A DNA stretch of 64,000 nt, taken from Rhodococcus_F sp040656415 (GTDB lineage: Bacteria > Actinomycetota > Actinomycetes > Mycobacteriales > Mycobacteriaceae). The stretch lies in the NCBI RefSeq assembly GCF_040656415.1, contig NZ_JBFAMC010000004.1, forward strand, positions 62,001 to 126,000, given 5' to 3'. Below the pieces are notes generated by a model, which worked only from the letters and a program-made list of their open reading frames with translations, did no database searches and had not been told where the DNA came from. Positions 24,749 through 33,956 of the stretch are shown one piece after another. The position numbers and the translations under genes are program-made. How positions within the stretch are numbered: position 1 is the first letter of the stretch; each line of letters starts with the position of its first letter.

Positions 24749-26047
24749 TCAGTGGTTGCTCGGTCGATTCGGGCGCGGTGGCGCGGACACACAGCGGCCG
24801 TAGGCGCGGAGAGTGTCGGCGGCTACGCGGTCCCATGAGTACCGTGTTCGGGCGCGGTCACAGCCTGCCATACCGTATCCCGTCCGCAGTGCGTCGTCGT
24901 CGAAGATTTGTCGCAGGGCTTCTGCCAGGCGTACCGGGTTGCGGGGTGAAATCAAACGCCCCGTGATTCCGTCGACCACCGTATCTCGCATTCCACCGAC
25001 GGCGGAGGCCACCACCGGCGTTCCGCACGCCATCGCCTCGAGGGGCACCATGCCGAACGGTTCGTACCAGGGTGTGCAAACGACGGCATCCGCAGAACGC
25101 AGCAGCGAGGGCATATCTTCTCTCGGGACCCGTCCGATTATCCGTACTCGATTGCGTACCTTCGCATTACGGGCTACCTTGAGCAGTCTGGTCGCTTCGG
25201 AGTCGTCGGCGACATCGTCAGCGGGAGGACCTCCTGCAATGACGAGTTCGGTGTCGGGGAAGTGAGCGAGTGCCTCGATCGCGGTATCGAACCCTTTACT
25301 CGGTGCCAATCGGCCGGCCATGACGAGGCGATGACGCTTGCCCTTCTCGTCGGCGTGCCCCTCCGGTGTGAATGCGGAGACATCTACTCCTGACGGGACC
25401 ACCGACGTGCGTGAGCGCGGAAGACCCAGATGAGACAGTTCCAAGACCTCATCAGTGCACGTCGCCACTACGCGCGTAGAACCGCGCGCAATCAACTGTT
25501 CCAACCGGATTCGGTTCTTGGCGGCCGAGATTTCGGTATCTTCGAATCGCTGCTCGACCACACCGAGTGCGTGAAAGGTCTGGACTGCGGGAATGCCGAG
25601 GGTGCGGGCGGCCAACTGCGTCGCGATACCCGACATCCAATAGTGGGCGTGAACGATATCGGGCCGCTCGGCCTCCCACTCGGACTTCAGGAAACCGCCG
25701 AACTCCCCCATCAACTGGAGGGCTTCCTCCTCGGGCATATTCCGCGGTGGACCGGCAGGTATGTGGACAACGGTGTACCCCCCCGGTGCGGTGACACGCA
25801 ACGGAGCATCCTCGCTTGTCTTCCGAGTGTAGACAGTGACGGTATGGCCGGCGCGTGTAAGGGCCGCTGACAGTTCCGCGAGGTGGATGTTCTGGCCCCT
25901 GATGTCATCGGCGTCCGAGACGTCGAGCGGACTGGCGTTGGCCGAAACCATCGAAATCCTCAGTCGGCGTGAGGTTCCGGTGTTGGCCGCTCTCATCGGC
26001 TGCTTGCCGCAGACGGGAGGCCTCGGTTCGCGATGAATAGTGGTCAT
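24749..26047 (-). CDS. Glycosyltransferase family 4
   Basis: A GT-B glycosyltransferase of up to 432 residues. The N-terminal acceptor domain includes GQNIHLAELSAALTRAGHTV. The C-terminal donor domain includes AGRLAPSKGFDTAIEAL and the EX7E-type motif YEPFGMVPLEAMACGTPVV. The arrangement resembles MshA and sucrose-phosphate-synthase-like retaining enzymes. The true start may be Met18 (25996). Sugar and acceptor are unknown; a second family member, mshA, lies at 47.9 kb. Confidence 0.87.
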   Translation of the reverse strand: MTTIHREPRPPVCGKQPMRAANTGTSRRLRISMVSANASPLDVSDADDIRGQNIHLAELSAALTRAGHTVTVYTRKTSEDAPLRVTAPGGYTVVHIPAGPPRNMPEEEALQLMGEFGGFLKSEWEAERPDIVHAHYWMSGIATQLAARTLGIPAVQTFHALGVVEQRFEDTEISAAKNRIRLEQLIARGSTRVVATCTDEVLELSHLGLPRSRTSVVPSGVDVSAFTPEGHADEKGKRHRLVMAGRLAPSKGFDTAIEALAHFPDTELVIAGGPPADDVADDSEATRLLKVARNAKVRNRVRIIGRVPREDMPSLLRSADAVVCTPWYEPFGMVPLEAMACGTPVVASAVGGMRDTVVDGITGRLISPRNPVRLAEALRQIFDDDALRTGYGMAGCDRARTRYSWDRVAADTLRAYGRCVSAPPRPNRPSNH

Positions 26048-26191
26048 CTCAAAGGGATTCCCGAACTCGCGAGTTGTAAACCGACCGACTCGTATCCTGT
26101 CGAAAGATGGGTGGTCGGACGGATTTTCTTGTCGACGATGCAGGTCCGGCGTAGCCTCGGGACCAGGTTCCTCGAAGGTGAGGTGGACGGC

Positions 26192-26413
26192 ATGAAACTC
26201 AATCTCTTCGCCGCATGGGTCAGTTTCGCCCTGGTCCTGATGTCGGTGGCAGCGCTCGGATTGTTCCTCGTTGCTGCGGGCTCAGGTTTTGGCGGTTGGG
26301 CCGTGATCGCCGGATCGGTGTGCGTCGTCGGAGTAGCCGCGGCGATGGCGTTGTACGGCGGGACAGTGCGCCATGACCACAGGCTCCATCAGGAGACGCC
26401 ACACATCTTCTGA
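26192..26413 (+). CDS. Small two-helix membrane protein
   Basis: A 73-residue protein starting MKLNLFAAWV behind AGGTGAGG. Two transmembrane segments are clear (about residues 5-27 and 33-55), followed by a short His-rich cytosolic tail (RHDHRLHQETPH). No family is recognised with certainty; similar short membrane proteins are common in Mycobacteriales. It is convergent with ppk2. Confidence 0.65.
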   Translation: MKLNLFAAWVSFALVLMSVAALGLFLVAAGSGFGGWAVIAGSVCVVGVAAAMALYGGTVRHDHRLHQETPHIF

Positions 26414-26432
26414 CTACGGATTCTCCCACTCC

Positions 26433-27293
26433 TCAGGACTCTGCGAGCCGCCGCTTTTCGGTTTCGACGTCGAAGTTGGCGGGCGGCCACTGTAGGTCGA
26501 GCCTCTCGAAGGCGTCGATCAATAATTCGGTGACCGCGATCCTGCTGTACCACTTACGGTCGGAAGGAATCACGTACCACGGTGCGTAGTCGGTGGACGT
26601 CTTGTCCAGCATCGCTTGATATGCCGCTTGGTACGCGGGCCACAGCTTGCGCTCGGTCACGTCCGACGGGTTGTACTTCCAGTGCTTGTCCGGTCGGTCT
26701 AGCCGTTCCCGCAGTCGCCGTCGTTGCTCGTCCAGCGACACCAACATGGTCACCTTGACCAGGGTCGTACCGTTGTCGACGAGTTCCTTTTCGAACCGGT
26801 TGATCTCGTCGTAGCGCGCGCTCCATACGTCCTCGGGCACTAGATTGTGGACGCGCACTACGAGGACGTCCTCATAGTGCGATCGATCGAACACTCCTAG
26901 TTGCCCGGCGCGGGGAAGTGCCTTGTTGATTCGCCACAGGTAGTGGTGGCGCTTCTCCTCCGGTGTGGGGACGCCGAACGACGCGTGGTCCACGCCCCCA
27001 GGGTCGACTTGTCCGATGACGTGCCGGACCATTCCGCCCTTACCCGCGGTGTCCATGCCCTGCAGTATCAGAAGGATCGAACGCTTGTCGCCGGACCTTC
27101 CATTGGCGTACAACTTCTCCTGCAGCACGGACAAGTCCGTCCCTCTCTCGTCGAGAAGGCGCACACCGTCGGACTTGCTGCCGGTGAAGCCGGGGGTACC
27201 TCGTTTGTCGAGCTCTTCGATCGGCTGTCCCGGGCGGCTACGCAGGATTTCTACGGCGGGTACCTGCCAGAAGTCACGATTCGCGTCTGCCAT
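26433..27293 (-). CDS. ppk2: Polyphosphate kinase 2
   Basis: A 286-residue PPK2 that moves phosphate between polyphosphate and nucleoside di- or monophosphates. Walker A GMDTAGKGG is at about residue 80, Walker B FDRSHYEDVL at about 138, and the lid-module motif RRRLRERLDRPDKHWKY follows. ATG 27293 was chosen; a TTG two codons earlier is less likely. Together with ppx at 55.2 kb it gives the window both synthesis/use and breakdown of polyphosphate. Confidence 0.93.
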   Translation of the reverse strand: MADANRDFWQVPAVEILRSRPGQPIEELDKRGTPGFTGSKSDGVRLLDERGTDLSVLQEKLYANGRSGDKRSILLILQGMDTAGKGGMVRHVIGQVDPGGVDHASFGVPTPEEKRHHYLWRINKALPRAGQLGVFDRSHYEDVLVVRVHNLVPEDVWSARYDEINRFEKELVDNGTTLVKVTMLVSLDEQRRRLRERLDRPDKHWKYNPSDVTERKLWPAYQAAYQAMLDKTSTDYAPWYVIPSDRKWYSRIAVTELLIDAFERLDLQWPPANFDVETEKRRLAES

Positions 27294-27328
27294 GTACAAA
27301 CAGTGCCACAGGAGCGTTATATGGGGGA

Positions 27329-28870
27329 GTGGCCGGCGTTGTGCACAGGTGTCGTGTCCTGGTGATCGGGACGGGTTTTTCGGGTCTGGGTATCGCCATA
27401 CAACTGCGCAAGCGGGGTCGCGACGATTTCATCTTGCTGGAGAAAGCACACGAGGTCGGTGGCACCTGGCGTGAGAACACATACCCAGGTTGTGCATGCG
27501 ACGTTCCCTCTCACCTTTACTCGTTCTCGTTCGAGCCGAATCCCGCATGGACACAGATGTGGTCGGGTCAAGAGGAGATCCTCGATTACCTGATCGGTCT
27601 CGCAGGCAAGTACGACCTGCGGCCCAACATTCATTTCGGCCGGACGACAACCGGCGGTTACTGGGATCGCGACGAGCAACGGTGGCATATCCGTACGGAA
27701 TCGGGGGACGAATACGTATCCCAGTTCGTCGTCTCGGGGATAGGCGCTCTCCATATTCCGAACGTCCCTGACCTACCGGGCAGAGACACGTTCGAGGGTG
27801 TAGCGTTCCACTCCGCACAGTGGGACCACGACTACGATCTCAGCGGCAAACGGGTCGCAGTGATCGGCACAGGCGCCAGCGCCATTCAGTTCGTCCCCGA
27901 GATCTTGGGCGAGGTCGCCGAATTGCAGCTTTATCAGCGGACGCCGGCGTGGGTGATACCCCGTACGAACTTCGACGTTCCGGCTGGCGCCCGACGACTG
28001 TTCGGACGGATCCCTTTGATACTCAGTATGTTCCGTGCTGTCGTGTACTGGTTGCAAGAGTCGCTGGTGCTCGGTTTCAACGGACATCCACGTCTCATGC
28101 GACCGATTGAGAGACTTGCGAAGTGGAATCTCGAGAAGGCGATCACCGATCCTGATCTACGCCGCGAACTCACGCCGGAATACAGCATCGGCTGCAAACG
28201 CATCCTGGGCTCGAATGACTACTATCCGGCGCTGAACTCGAAGAAGGTTCAGGTGATCACGGACGGAATAGCCGAGATCCTGCCCCACGGCATCGTCGCG
28301 GGAGACGGGATCGAACGTGAGGTAGACGCGATCATCTATGCCACCGGATTTCATGTCACCGACGGTTTCGAGAGTGTCGACTTCGCCGGGGTGAACGGGC
28401 AGTACCTGGCCGGCGAATGGAAGAAGTACGGGATTCGGACCTACCTCGGTATCACTGTGGCGGGTTACCCCAACGCGTTCTTCCTCCTTGGACCGAATAC
28501 TGGTCTCGGTCACAACTCGGTGGTATTCATGATCGAATCGCAGATCCATTACGTGCTCGAATTGATGGACGAAATCGACCGGCGTGGTGCGGTCTCGGCC
28601 GTGGTTCGACCGAGTGTTCAGCGCGAATTCAACACTGAGATTCAACGGAGGCTCGAGAGGGGAGTCTGGTCCAGAGGTGGTTGCGTTAGTTGGTATCTCG
28701 ACTCGAGTGGAGTGAACCGGACGATATGGCCGGGTTCCACCGTGCGTTACTGGCGTGCCACGAGGGCGGTCGATCCGAAAGACTTCGAATTCGGCCCCGA
28801 CTTCACTCGGTCACAATGTCCGGCCACTAATCGCTCTCATTCGGGAGCAGAGGGTGTGGGATCGAATTGA
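27329..28870 (+). CDS. Baeyer-Villiger-type flavin monooxygenase
   Basis: A 513-residue class B flavoprotein monooxygenase. Two Rossmann sites bind FAD (IGTGFSGLGIAIQL, residue ~13) and NADPH (VIGTGASAIQFVP, ~175). Between them lies the BVMO fingerprint FxGxxxHxxxW as FEGVAFHSAQW. The enzyme would oxidise ketones or similar substrates to esters with NADPH and oxygen; the substrate is unknown. The last 44 nt overlap the 3' end of the convergent TetR gene. Confidence 0.92.
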   Translation: MAGVVHRCRVLVIGTGFSGLGIAIQLRKRGRDDFILLEKAHEVGGTWRENTYPGCACDVPSHLYSFSFEPNPAWTQMWSGQEEILDYLIGLAGKYDLRPNIHFGRTTTGGYWDRDEQRWHIRTESGDEYVSQFVVSGIGALHIPNVPDLPGRDTFEGVAFHSAQWDHDYDLSGKRVAVIGTGASAIQFVPEILGEVAELQLYQRTPAWVIPRTNFDVPAGARRLFGRIPLILSMFRAVVYWLQESLVLGFNGHPRLMRPIERLAKWNLEKAITDPDLRRELTPEYSIGCKRILGSNDYYPALNSKKVQVITDGIAEILPHGIVAGDGIEREVDAIIYATGFHVTDGFESVDFAGVNGQYLAGEWKKYGIRTYLGITVAGYPNAFFLLGPNTGLGHNSVVFMIESQIHYVLELMDEIDRRGAVSAVVRPSVQREFNTEIQRRLERGVWSRGGCVSWYLDSSGVNRTIWPGSTVRYWRATRAVDPKDFEFGPDFTRSQCPATNRSHSGAEGVGSN

Positions 28871-29561
28871 ACCGCGCCGGCGATCCGCTGACCTCCGCGA
28901 TCCCTGTGAGGCCGCCCCAGATCATCATCGTGAGGTAGTCGATCATGGCCTCGACCGACATCGACCGGTTGGAGATCCACCAATGTGTAGCTAGTTGAAC
29001 GCCCCCGACGATCGCGTAGGCCCACGGGACGACTCCGCCGGAGTCCATGTCCATTTCGCGCAGTCGCTCGCTCAGGACTGTGGCCAGGACATCAGCGATC
29101 ATTTGCTCCGAATCGGCCACCGCGTTGCGCCCGGATCCCGAGTCGTTTGCCATGATGTACAGGTACACATCGGGATCAGAGGCCACCGTTTCGACGTAGG
29201 CGGTGATGGTGGCGCGGGTCAACTCGAAGTGGTCGAGGTCTTCGCCAATGGCCTCATAGACCCTCGGCGCGAGCGTGGTTTCCATGTAGCGAGCCATGGT
29301 CGCGTTCGTCAGGTCGTTCTTGTCTGCGAAGTAGCGATAGAGCACGGTCTTGGAGATACCGATCTCCGACGCGATCTCGTCCATGCCGATATCTCGTCCA
29401 CGCAGGCGGACAGCAGCGATAGTCCCGTCGACGAGTTCTTCACGTCGCGCGATCTTGTGCTCGCGCCAGCGGCGCTTGCGTCCGTCGGGCTTTGTCGCTT
29501 TGTCCAGCTTCGTCATAGACTCGGTCACCTGTTGGGGATCTTTCGTATAGTCGTTCGCCAC
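28827..29561 (-). CDS. TetR-family regulator
   Basis: A 244-residue TetR protein with an extended Lys/Arg-rich N-terminal arm. The HTH lies at about residues 40-86 (DIGMDEIASEIGISKTVLYRYFADKNDL). It resembles the Rv0472c position in mycobacteria, next to a DUF445 gene. Three 17-bp direct repeats lie directly upstream of its start and could be its operator. Its ends overlap the convergent monooxygenase gene by 44 nt. Confidence 0.9.
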   Translation of the reverse strand: MANDYTKDPQQVTESMTKLDKATKPDGRKRRWREHKIARREELVDGTIAAVRLRGRDIGMDEIASEIGISKTVLYRYFADKNDLTNATMARYMETTLAPRVYEAIGEDLDHFELTRATITAYVETVASDPDVYLYIMANDSGSGRNAVADSEQMIADVLATVLSERLREMDMDSGGVVPWAYAIVGGVQLATHWWISNRSMSVEAMIDYLTMMIWGGLTGIAEVSGSPARFNSIPHPLLPNESD

Positions 29562-29570
29562 TGAGTTCCG

Positions 29571-29618
29571 TCACATCCGGTGCCCCGTGACATCCGGTGC
29601 CTCGTCACATCCGTTTCG
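29571..29618. repeat. Three 17-bp tandem repeats upstream of TetR gene
   Basis: Units TCACATCCGGTGCCCCG, TGACATCCGGTGCCTCG and a shorter TCACATCCGTTTCG follow each other without a gap, starting 10 bp before the TetR start codon. The position fits an operator or a recent slippage repeat in the 5' leader. Confidence 0.75.
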
Positions 29619-29716
29619 TATTTCATCTTCTATAAGCCTAGTGCGCGGGAGTTCGCGCGTGGCAGAATGCACCCCTGCGGGTGTGTCCTGTCCTCCCGAT
29701 GCCACCCTTGGGCACA

Positions 29717-30997
29717 ATGGCGTCTGTGGACCAATTGAGCCTCGGCGCCTTTGACGAGGGCGTGAAGCGGCGTGACCTTCGCAAGATGAAGGTTGTGGCG
29801 ACGGGGTTCCTCGTCTTCGCGACCGTCGTGTACTTGATTTGCCGGTGGCAAGAATCCCGTGGGGCCGGGGAATGGGTCGGCTATGTGCGCGCTGCATCAG
29901 AGGCGGGCATGGTCGGTGCGCTGGCTGACTGGTTCGCGGTCACAGCGCTCTTCAAGCATCCGCTCGGGTTGCCGATTCCGCACACCGCGATCATCAAGCG
30001 GAAGAAGGATCAGCTCGGTGCGAGTTTGAGCAATTTCGTCGGCAAGAACTTCCTGTCTGCCGACGTCGTCTCCACCAAGGTGAAGGCCGCCGAGATTCCG
30101 TTGCGACTCGGTACCTGGATGGCCGAGCCGAAACACGCCGAACGAGTCGCGGCCGAGACGGCCACGATTCTGCGCGGGGTCGTCGAAGTCCTGCGCGACG
30201 AGGACGTTCAGCAGATCATCGACGGGACCCTCGTGCGCAGGCTGGCCGAACCGAGGTGGGGGCCACCGATCGGGCGCGTTCTAGGCGAGCTTCTCCGCGA
30301 GAATCGGCAACTCCCGATTCTGGATCTGCTTGCCGAGCGCGCACACCAGTGGGCGCTGGGAAGTCAGGAGACCATCGATCGGGTGATCAGCCGCGATTCG
30401 CCGGCGTGGTCTCCAAAGTTCGTGGACGCGATGCTCGGCGAGAAGATCCACAGAGAGCTGGTCGAATTCACCTGGAAGGTGCGTTCGAATCCGGAGCACG
30501 AGGTGCGGCAGGCGGCCAACCGCTTCCTCGTCGACTTCGCAGACGACCTGCAGAACGATCCTGCGACCATCGAAAAGGCCGAGAAGATCAAGGCCGAGAT
30601 CATGGGTCGTGAAGAGGTGACCGGACTGGCCGCAGCAACCTGGAAGGCTGCGAAACGCTTGATCATGGAATCCGTCGACGATCCGAACAGCACGTTGCGC
30701 ACCAAGGTCGCGGAGAACGTCGTGGGGTTCGGCGAGAGGTTGCGCGACGAGGACGACCTCAGGGCCAAGATCGACGGTTGGGTGCTGGCGGGCACCCGGT
30801 ACATCGTCGACCACTACACGGAGGAGATCACGGGGATCATCACCGACACTGTCGAGCGCTGGGACGCAGAGGAAGCGTCGGCGAAGATCGAACTCCAGGT
30901 GGGGCGCGATCTTCAGTTCATTCGAATAAACGGCACCGTTGTCGGTGCGCTCGCCGGACTCGCCATCTACACGCTGTCGACGCTGTTGTTCGGCTGA
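29717..30997 (+). CDS. DUF445 membrane-associated protein
   Basis: A 426-residue DUF445 protein (YjiN-like). It has a transmembrane helix near residue 30 (VVATGFLVFATVVYLI), the family motif VGALADWFAVTALFKHPLGLPIPHTAII (read as ADWFAVTALF, then HPLGLPIPHTAII), a long helical middle region, and a C-terminal hydrophobic anchor (NGTVVGALAGLAIYTLSTLLF). The family is linked to the envelope but has no agreed function. The start at 29717 (MASVDQLS) is a choice among several. Confidence 0.88.
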   Translation: MASVDQLSLGAFDEGVKRRDLRKMKVVATGFLVFATVVYLICRWQESRGAGEWVGYVRAASEAGMVGALADWFAVTALFKHPLGLPIPHTAIIKRKKDQLGASLSNFVGKNFLSADVVSTKVKAAEIPLRLGTWMAEPKHAERVAAETATILRGVVEVLRDEDVQQIIDGTLVRRLAEPRWGPPIGRVLGELLRENRQLPILDLLAERAHQWALGSQETIDRVISRDSPAWSPKFVDAMLGEKIHRELVEFTWKVRSNPEHEVRQAANRFLVDFADDLQNDPATIEKAEKIKAEIMGREEVTGLAAATWKAAKRLIMESVDDPNSTLRTKVAENVVGFGERLRDEDDLRAKIDGWVLAGTRYIVDHYTEEITGIITDTVERWDAEEASAKIELQVGRDLQFIRINGTVVGALAGLAIYTLSTLLFG

Positions 30998-31019
30998 TAC
31001 TTCCGAGCTGACCAAGAGG

Positions 31020-31048
31020 TGCTTGCAGGGTGCTTGCAATTGCTAGCA
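31020..31048. promoter_or_regulatory. Three phased TGCTnGCA motifs before XRE gene
   Basis: TGCTTGCA at 31020, TGCTTGCA at 31031 and TGCTAGCA at 31041 lie on one face of the helix (11- and 10-bp spacing), 42-70 nt upstream of the XRE regulator start. They are a good candidate for an autoregulatory operator. Confidence 0.5.
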
Positions 31049-31089
31049 GTCTGGTTTACGCTTCTTATGCACAGCAATACGGAGGACCG

Positions 31090-31626
31090 ATGGCAAGCGA
31101 CGAGGATCGCGAAGCAGGCGGGGCTGGAGATCTGGCGGCTCGGGTAGTCAGCAACGCCGCCCACGACATCGGCGGTTTCATTCGTGCGCAGCGCGAAGCA
31201 GCCCACGTGTCGATGCGTCAATTGGCGGAGCTTGCCGGCGTCAGTAATCCGTATTTGAGTCAGATAGAGCGGGGTTTGCGCAAGCCTTCGGCGGAGGTGC
31301 TCGGACAGATAGCGAAGGGTCTTCGATTGTCATCGGAGGTCCTGTACATCCAGGCCGGATATCTCGAGCAGAGACCACACAGCCCCACCCGTGATGCTCT
31401 GCTCGCCGATACAGCAATCACCGAGCGGCAAAAGCAGGTACTGCTCGAAATCTACGAGTCGTTCTGCCGTGAGAACGGCTCGACGGAAGCAGCAAGCTCC
31501 CAGACATCCGGGCTTCGAGCAGAAGACCAGACGTCCGAGCCCCGAACAGAAGAACACCGGCATCCTGATTCCCGGAAGCCGGAACCAGAATCACACATCG
31601 TTGAAGAGGAGAATGCCGATGACTGA
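31090..31626 (+). CDS. XRE-family regulator (Rv0474-like)
   Basis: A 178-residue DNA-binding protein with one XRE helix-turn-helix at about residues 27-82 (AQREAAHVSMRQLAELAGVS, PYLSQIERGLRKPS), then a short helical segment and a charged, disordered tail of about 60 residues rich in Glu, Ser and Arg. The start ATG 31090 follows ACGGAGGA. Its end overlaps the hbhA start by 8 nt, so the pair is an operon. Confidence 0.9.
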   Translation: MASDEDREAGGAGDLAARVVSNAAHDIGGFIRAQREAAHVSMRQLAELAGVSNPYLSQIERGLRKPSAEVLGQIAKGLRLSSEVLYIQAGYLEQRPHSPTRDALLADTAITERQKQVLLEIYESFCRENGSTEAASSQTSGLRAEDQTSEPRTEEHRHPDSRKPEPESHIVEEENADD

Positions 31627-32464
31627 CACGAAGACCATCGACAGCGTCAAGACTTCGTTGTATGCAGCGGTAGGTGCCGGAGATGTCGTGTTGCAGGCAG
31701 TGGCCGACGTCGTCACGCAGGTTCGTTCGCGTGCCGAGATCACTCAGGGTGATGTAGAGGAGCGCGTCGGCGGTGCGCGCGAGCGCTTCGTCGGCATGCA
31801 GGAAGACGTCACCGAGAGCGTCGAGAACCTCCGGGATCGTCTCGCGGGACTGCCCTCCGAGCTGCCCGAAGAATTTGCCGAGCTGCGCGAGAAGTTCACC
31901 CCCGAGGAACTGCACAAGGCCGTCGAGGCGTACCTCAAGGTCGTATCCGACCTGTACGCGTCTCTGGCGGAGCGTGGTGAGGAAACCGTCGAGCGCATCC
32001 GCAAGCAGCCGGCAGTCGAGGAAGGTATCGAAAGGGCCGAGACCGCTTTCGGTGACGTCGTCGAGCTGACTGAGGAAGCCCTCGGCACCGTGGCACGTCA
32101 GACCCGCGCTGTGGGCGAGCAGGCCGCAAAGCTCGCGGGCCTCGCCTCGGGCCGTATCTCCGACACCGCCGAGGGCCTCGGCGAGGTCATCGCCGACGCC
32201 GGCGACGGGGCTGCGCTGAAGGTTCTCGATCTCGGTGAGCAGGTCGAGGACGCGTCGAAGGACGCGGCTGAGCGTGTCACCACTGTTGCTGACGATGTTC
32301 AGGCCCGCACGGACAAGGCCGGTACGGCCAAGGCGCCCGCCGCCAAGAAGGCTGCTCCTGCCAAGGCTCCCGCCGCCAAGAAGGCTGCTTCCCCCAAGGC
32401 TGCGGGTACTTCGACCAAGGCCTCGGGTACTACGGCCAAGAAGGCTCCTGCAAAGAAGGCTTGA
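31619..32464 (+). CDS. hbhA: Heparin-binding haemagglutinin homologue
   Basis: A 281-residue surface or cell-pole protein. Residues 1-200 are a long helical, coiled-coil-prone region rich in Glu, Ala and Arg. Residues from about 228 are Lys/Ala/Pro repeats (KAPAAKKAAPAK, KAPAAKKAASPK, ending KKAPAKKA), the heparin-binding tail type. In mycobacteria HbhA binds host glycosaminoglycans and is linked to lipid inclusions. ATG 31619 has the better spacing from GAGGAG than ATG 31613. Confidence 0.92.
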   Translation: MTDTKTIDSVKTSLYAAVGAGDVVLQAVADVVTQVRSRAEITQGDVEERVGGARERFVGMQEDVTESVENLRDRLAGLPSELPEEFAELREKFTPEELHKAVEAYLKVVSDLYASLAERGEETVERIRKQPAVEEGIERAETAFGDVVELTEEALGTVARQTRAVGEQAAKLAGLASGRISDTAEGLGEVIADAGDGAALKVLDLGEQVEDASKDAAERVTTVADDVQARTDKAGTAKAPAAKKAAPAKAPAAKKAASPKAAGTSTKASGTTAKKAPAKKA

Positions 32465-32480
32465 TCCACGATGCCTTACG

Positions 32481-32505
32481 GCCCCCGCGTGTTGAGCGCG
32501 GGGGC
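32481..32505 (+). terminator. Terminator of hbhA
   Basis: The GC-only stem GCCCCCGCG/CGCGGGGGC with the loop TGTTGAG, 16 nt after the hbhA stop, followed by TGTTGCG. Confidence 0.85.
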
Positions 32506-32535
32506 TGTTGCGTATCGACCTCGTAGTATGAGGGT

Positions 32536-32829
32536 GTGATTCAAGTAAACGGCATCATTTCGCTGATCTTTCTCGTGCTGCAAGTCATCGCGCTCGGTGG
32601 TGCTGGTTTCGCGCTGTTTCACGCGGCCCGCCAGCGCCAAGACGCGTTCACGGCCGTCGACAAGTTGACCAAACCGATCTGGCTGGGCATCCTCGCGGCC
32701 GCGTTCCTCGTCCTGTTGCTGTTCTCCCCCGTGAATTTGCTGGGGATCATCGCAGTGATTGCCGTGTGCGTCTATCTCGTGGATGTGCGTCCGCGCGTTG
32801 ACGACATTCAGCGTGGCCCACGCAAGTAG
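32536..32829 (+). CDS. DUF2516 membrane protein
   Basis: A 97-residue small membrane protein with a GTG start. Hydrophobic helices are at about residues 5-28 (ISLIFLVLQVIALGGAGFAL) and at 50-85 (two close segments). It matches the DUF2516 family found after hbhA in Mycobacteriales (Rv0476 position). The function is unknown. Confidence 0.82.
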   Translation: MIQVNGIISLIFLVLQVIALGGAGFALFHAARQRQDAFTAVDKLTKPIWLGILAAAFLVLLLFSPVNLLGIIAVIAVCVYLVDVRPRVDDIQRGPRK

Positions 32830-32897
32830 GACCTTCAGGGCCTGCGGCGGGAGAGCACAAACACAACCGACCCAACGGGTAGGAAGAAGAGTCAGGG

Positions 32898-33938
32898 GTG
32901 GGAATGTTCGGCTGTTCGCGTATCACCGGCCGTCAGGCACTTGTAGGGGCTGCTGGAGTAGCCGTTGCAGCCGTCGCCGCAGTAGCGGCGACCCGTCGCA
33001 TTCAGGCGATCCGAGGGTCGACATCGTCGCCCGGAACGTTCCGGAACGAGTTGCTGTGCACTCCGAGCCTGCAAGCTGACGTGACGGAGATTCGGACCGA
33101 TGACGGGGCCACGCTGCATGTCCGAGCCTACGGACCTCAGGACGGCGAACCCATTGTGCTCAGCCATGGCTGGGCCTGTTCCCATGAGTACTGGTATCCG
33201 CAGGTGAACGCCCTCGCGGGGGAGTACCGCGTCATCACCTACGATCAGCGCGGACATGGCCGCAGTACGGTCGGCTCCGCCGCTTTCGGTCCGGACGTCT
33301 TGGCTGACGATCTGTCCGAAGTGCTGAAAGCGACCGTGCGTGAGGACAAGAAGGCTGTAGTCGTCGGTCACAGTATGGGCGGCATGAGCATCATGGCCTG
33401 GGCGGGTCGATACCCCGAACAAGTGAACAGATATGCCTCGGCCGCGCTGCTCGCCAGTACGGCGTGTGACCGACTCGTCGCCGACACCACCGTCATCCCT
33501 CTCCCGAACGGCTTCCCGCGAGTGCCGGTCCCGGTCGGCCGGGCGGTGATGAGCGCTTCGGTTCCGCTCGTCCCATCCCCAGTGACGACACGTGCGCTCC
33601 AGTACGCCGCGATGTCGCAGAACGCTACGCCCGCCGAGGTCCAATTCTGCGAGAGCATCGTTCGGGACTGCGATCCACGGATCCGCGGCGGTTGGGGTGC
33701 GGCGCTGAGCGGTCTGGACATTCACGAGGCACTGGAGAATCTCGATGTCCCGACGACTGTGCTCGTCGGATCAGTGGACCGGTTGACTCCACCGGTCCAC
33801 TCGCGCAGGCTCGCTCGCATGCTCAGCGATGCCGGAAACCTCGAACATCTTGTCGTCCTCTCCGACGTCGGGCACATGAGTTCCGTCGAGAACGTCGACG
33901 AGTTCAACCGGGAGATCATGCACCTGCGCAACCTTTAG
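32898..33938 (+). CDS. Alpha/beta-hydrolase with N-terminal membrane/export segment
   Basis: A 346-residue hydrolase. Residues about 12-32 are a hydrophobic Ala/Val segment (ALVGAAGVAVAAVAAVAATRR), which may be a signal anchor or Tat-like signal. The hydrolase core shows SHGWACSHEYWYPQ, the nucleophile elbow VVGHSMGGMS (about residue 160), the acid in VGSVDRLTPP and His in LSDVGHMSS. It could act on lipids or epoxides. The start is GTG 32898 or ATG 32904. Confidence 0.85.
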   Translation: MGMFGCSRITGRQALVGAAGVAVAAVAAVAATRRIQAIRGSTSSPGTFRNELLCTPSLQADVTEIRTDDGATLHVRAYGPQDGEPIVLSHGWACSHEYWYPQVNALAGEYRVITYDQRGHGRSTVGSAAFGPDVLADDLSEVLKATVREDKKAVVVGHSMGGMSIMAWAGRYPEQVNRYASAALLASTACDRLVADTTVIPLPNGFPRVPVPVGRAVMSASVPLVPSPVTTRALQYAAMSQNATPAEVQFCESIVRDCDPRIRGGWGAALSGLDIHEALENLDVPTTVLVGSVDRLTPPVHSRRLARMLSDAGNLEHLVVLSDVGHMSSVENVDEFNREIMHLRNL

Positions 33939-33956
33939 GGACGGTTGCCGACGCCC

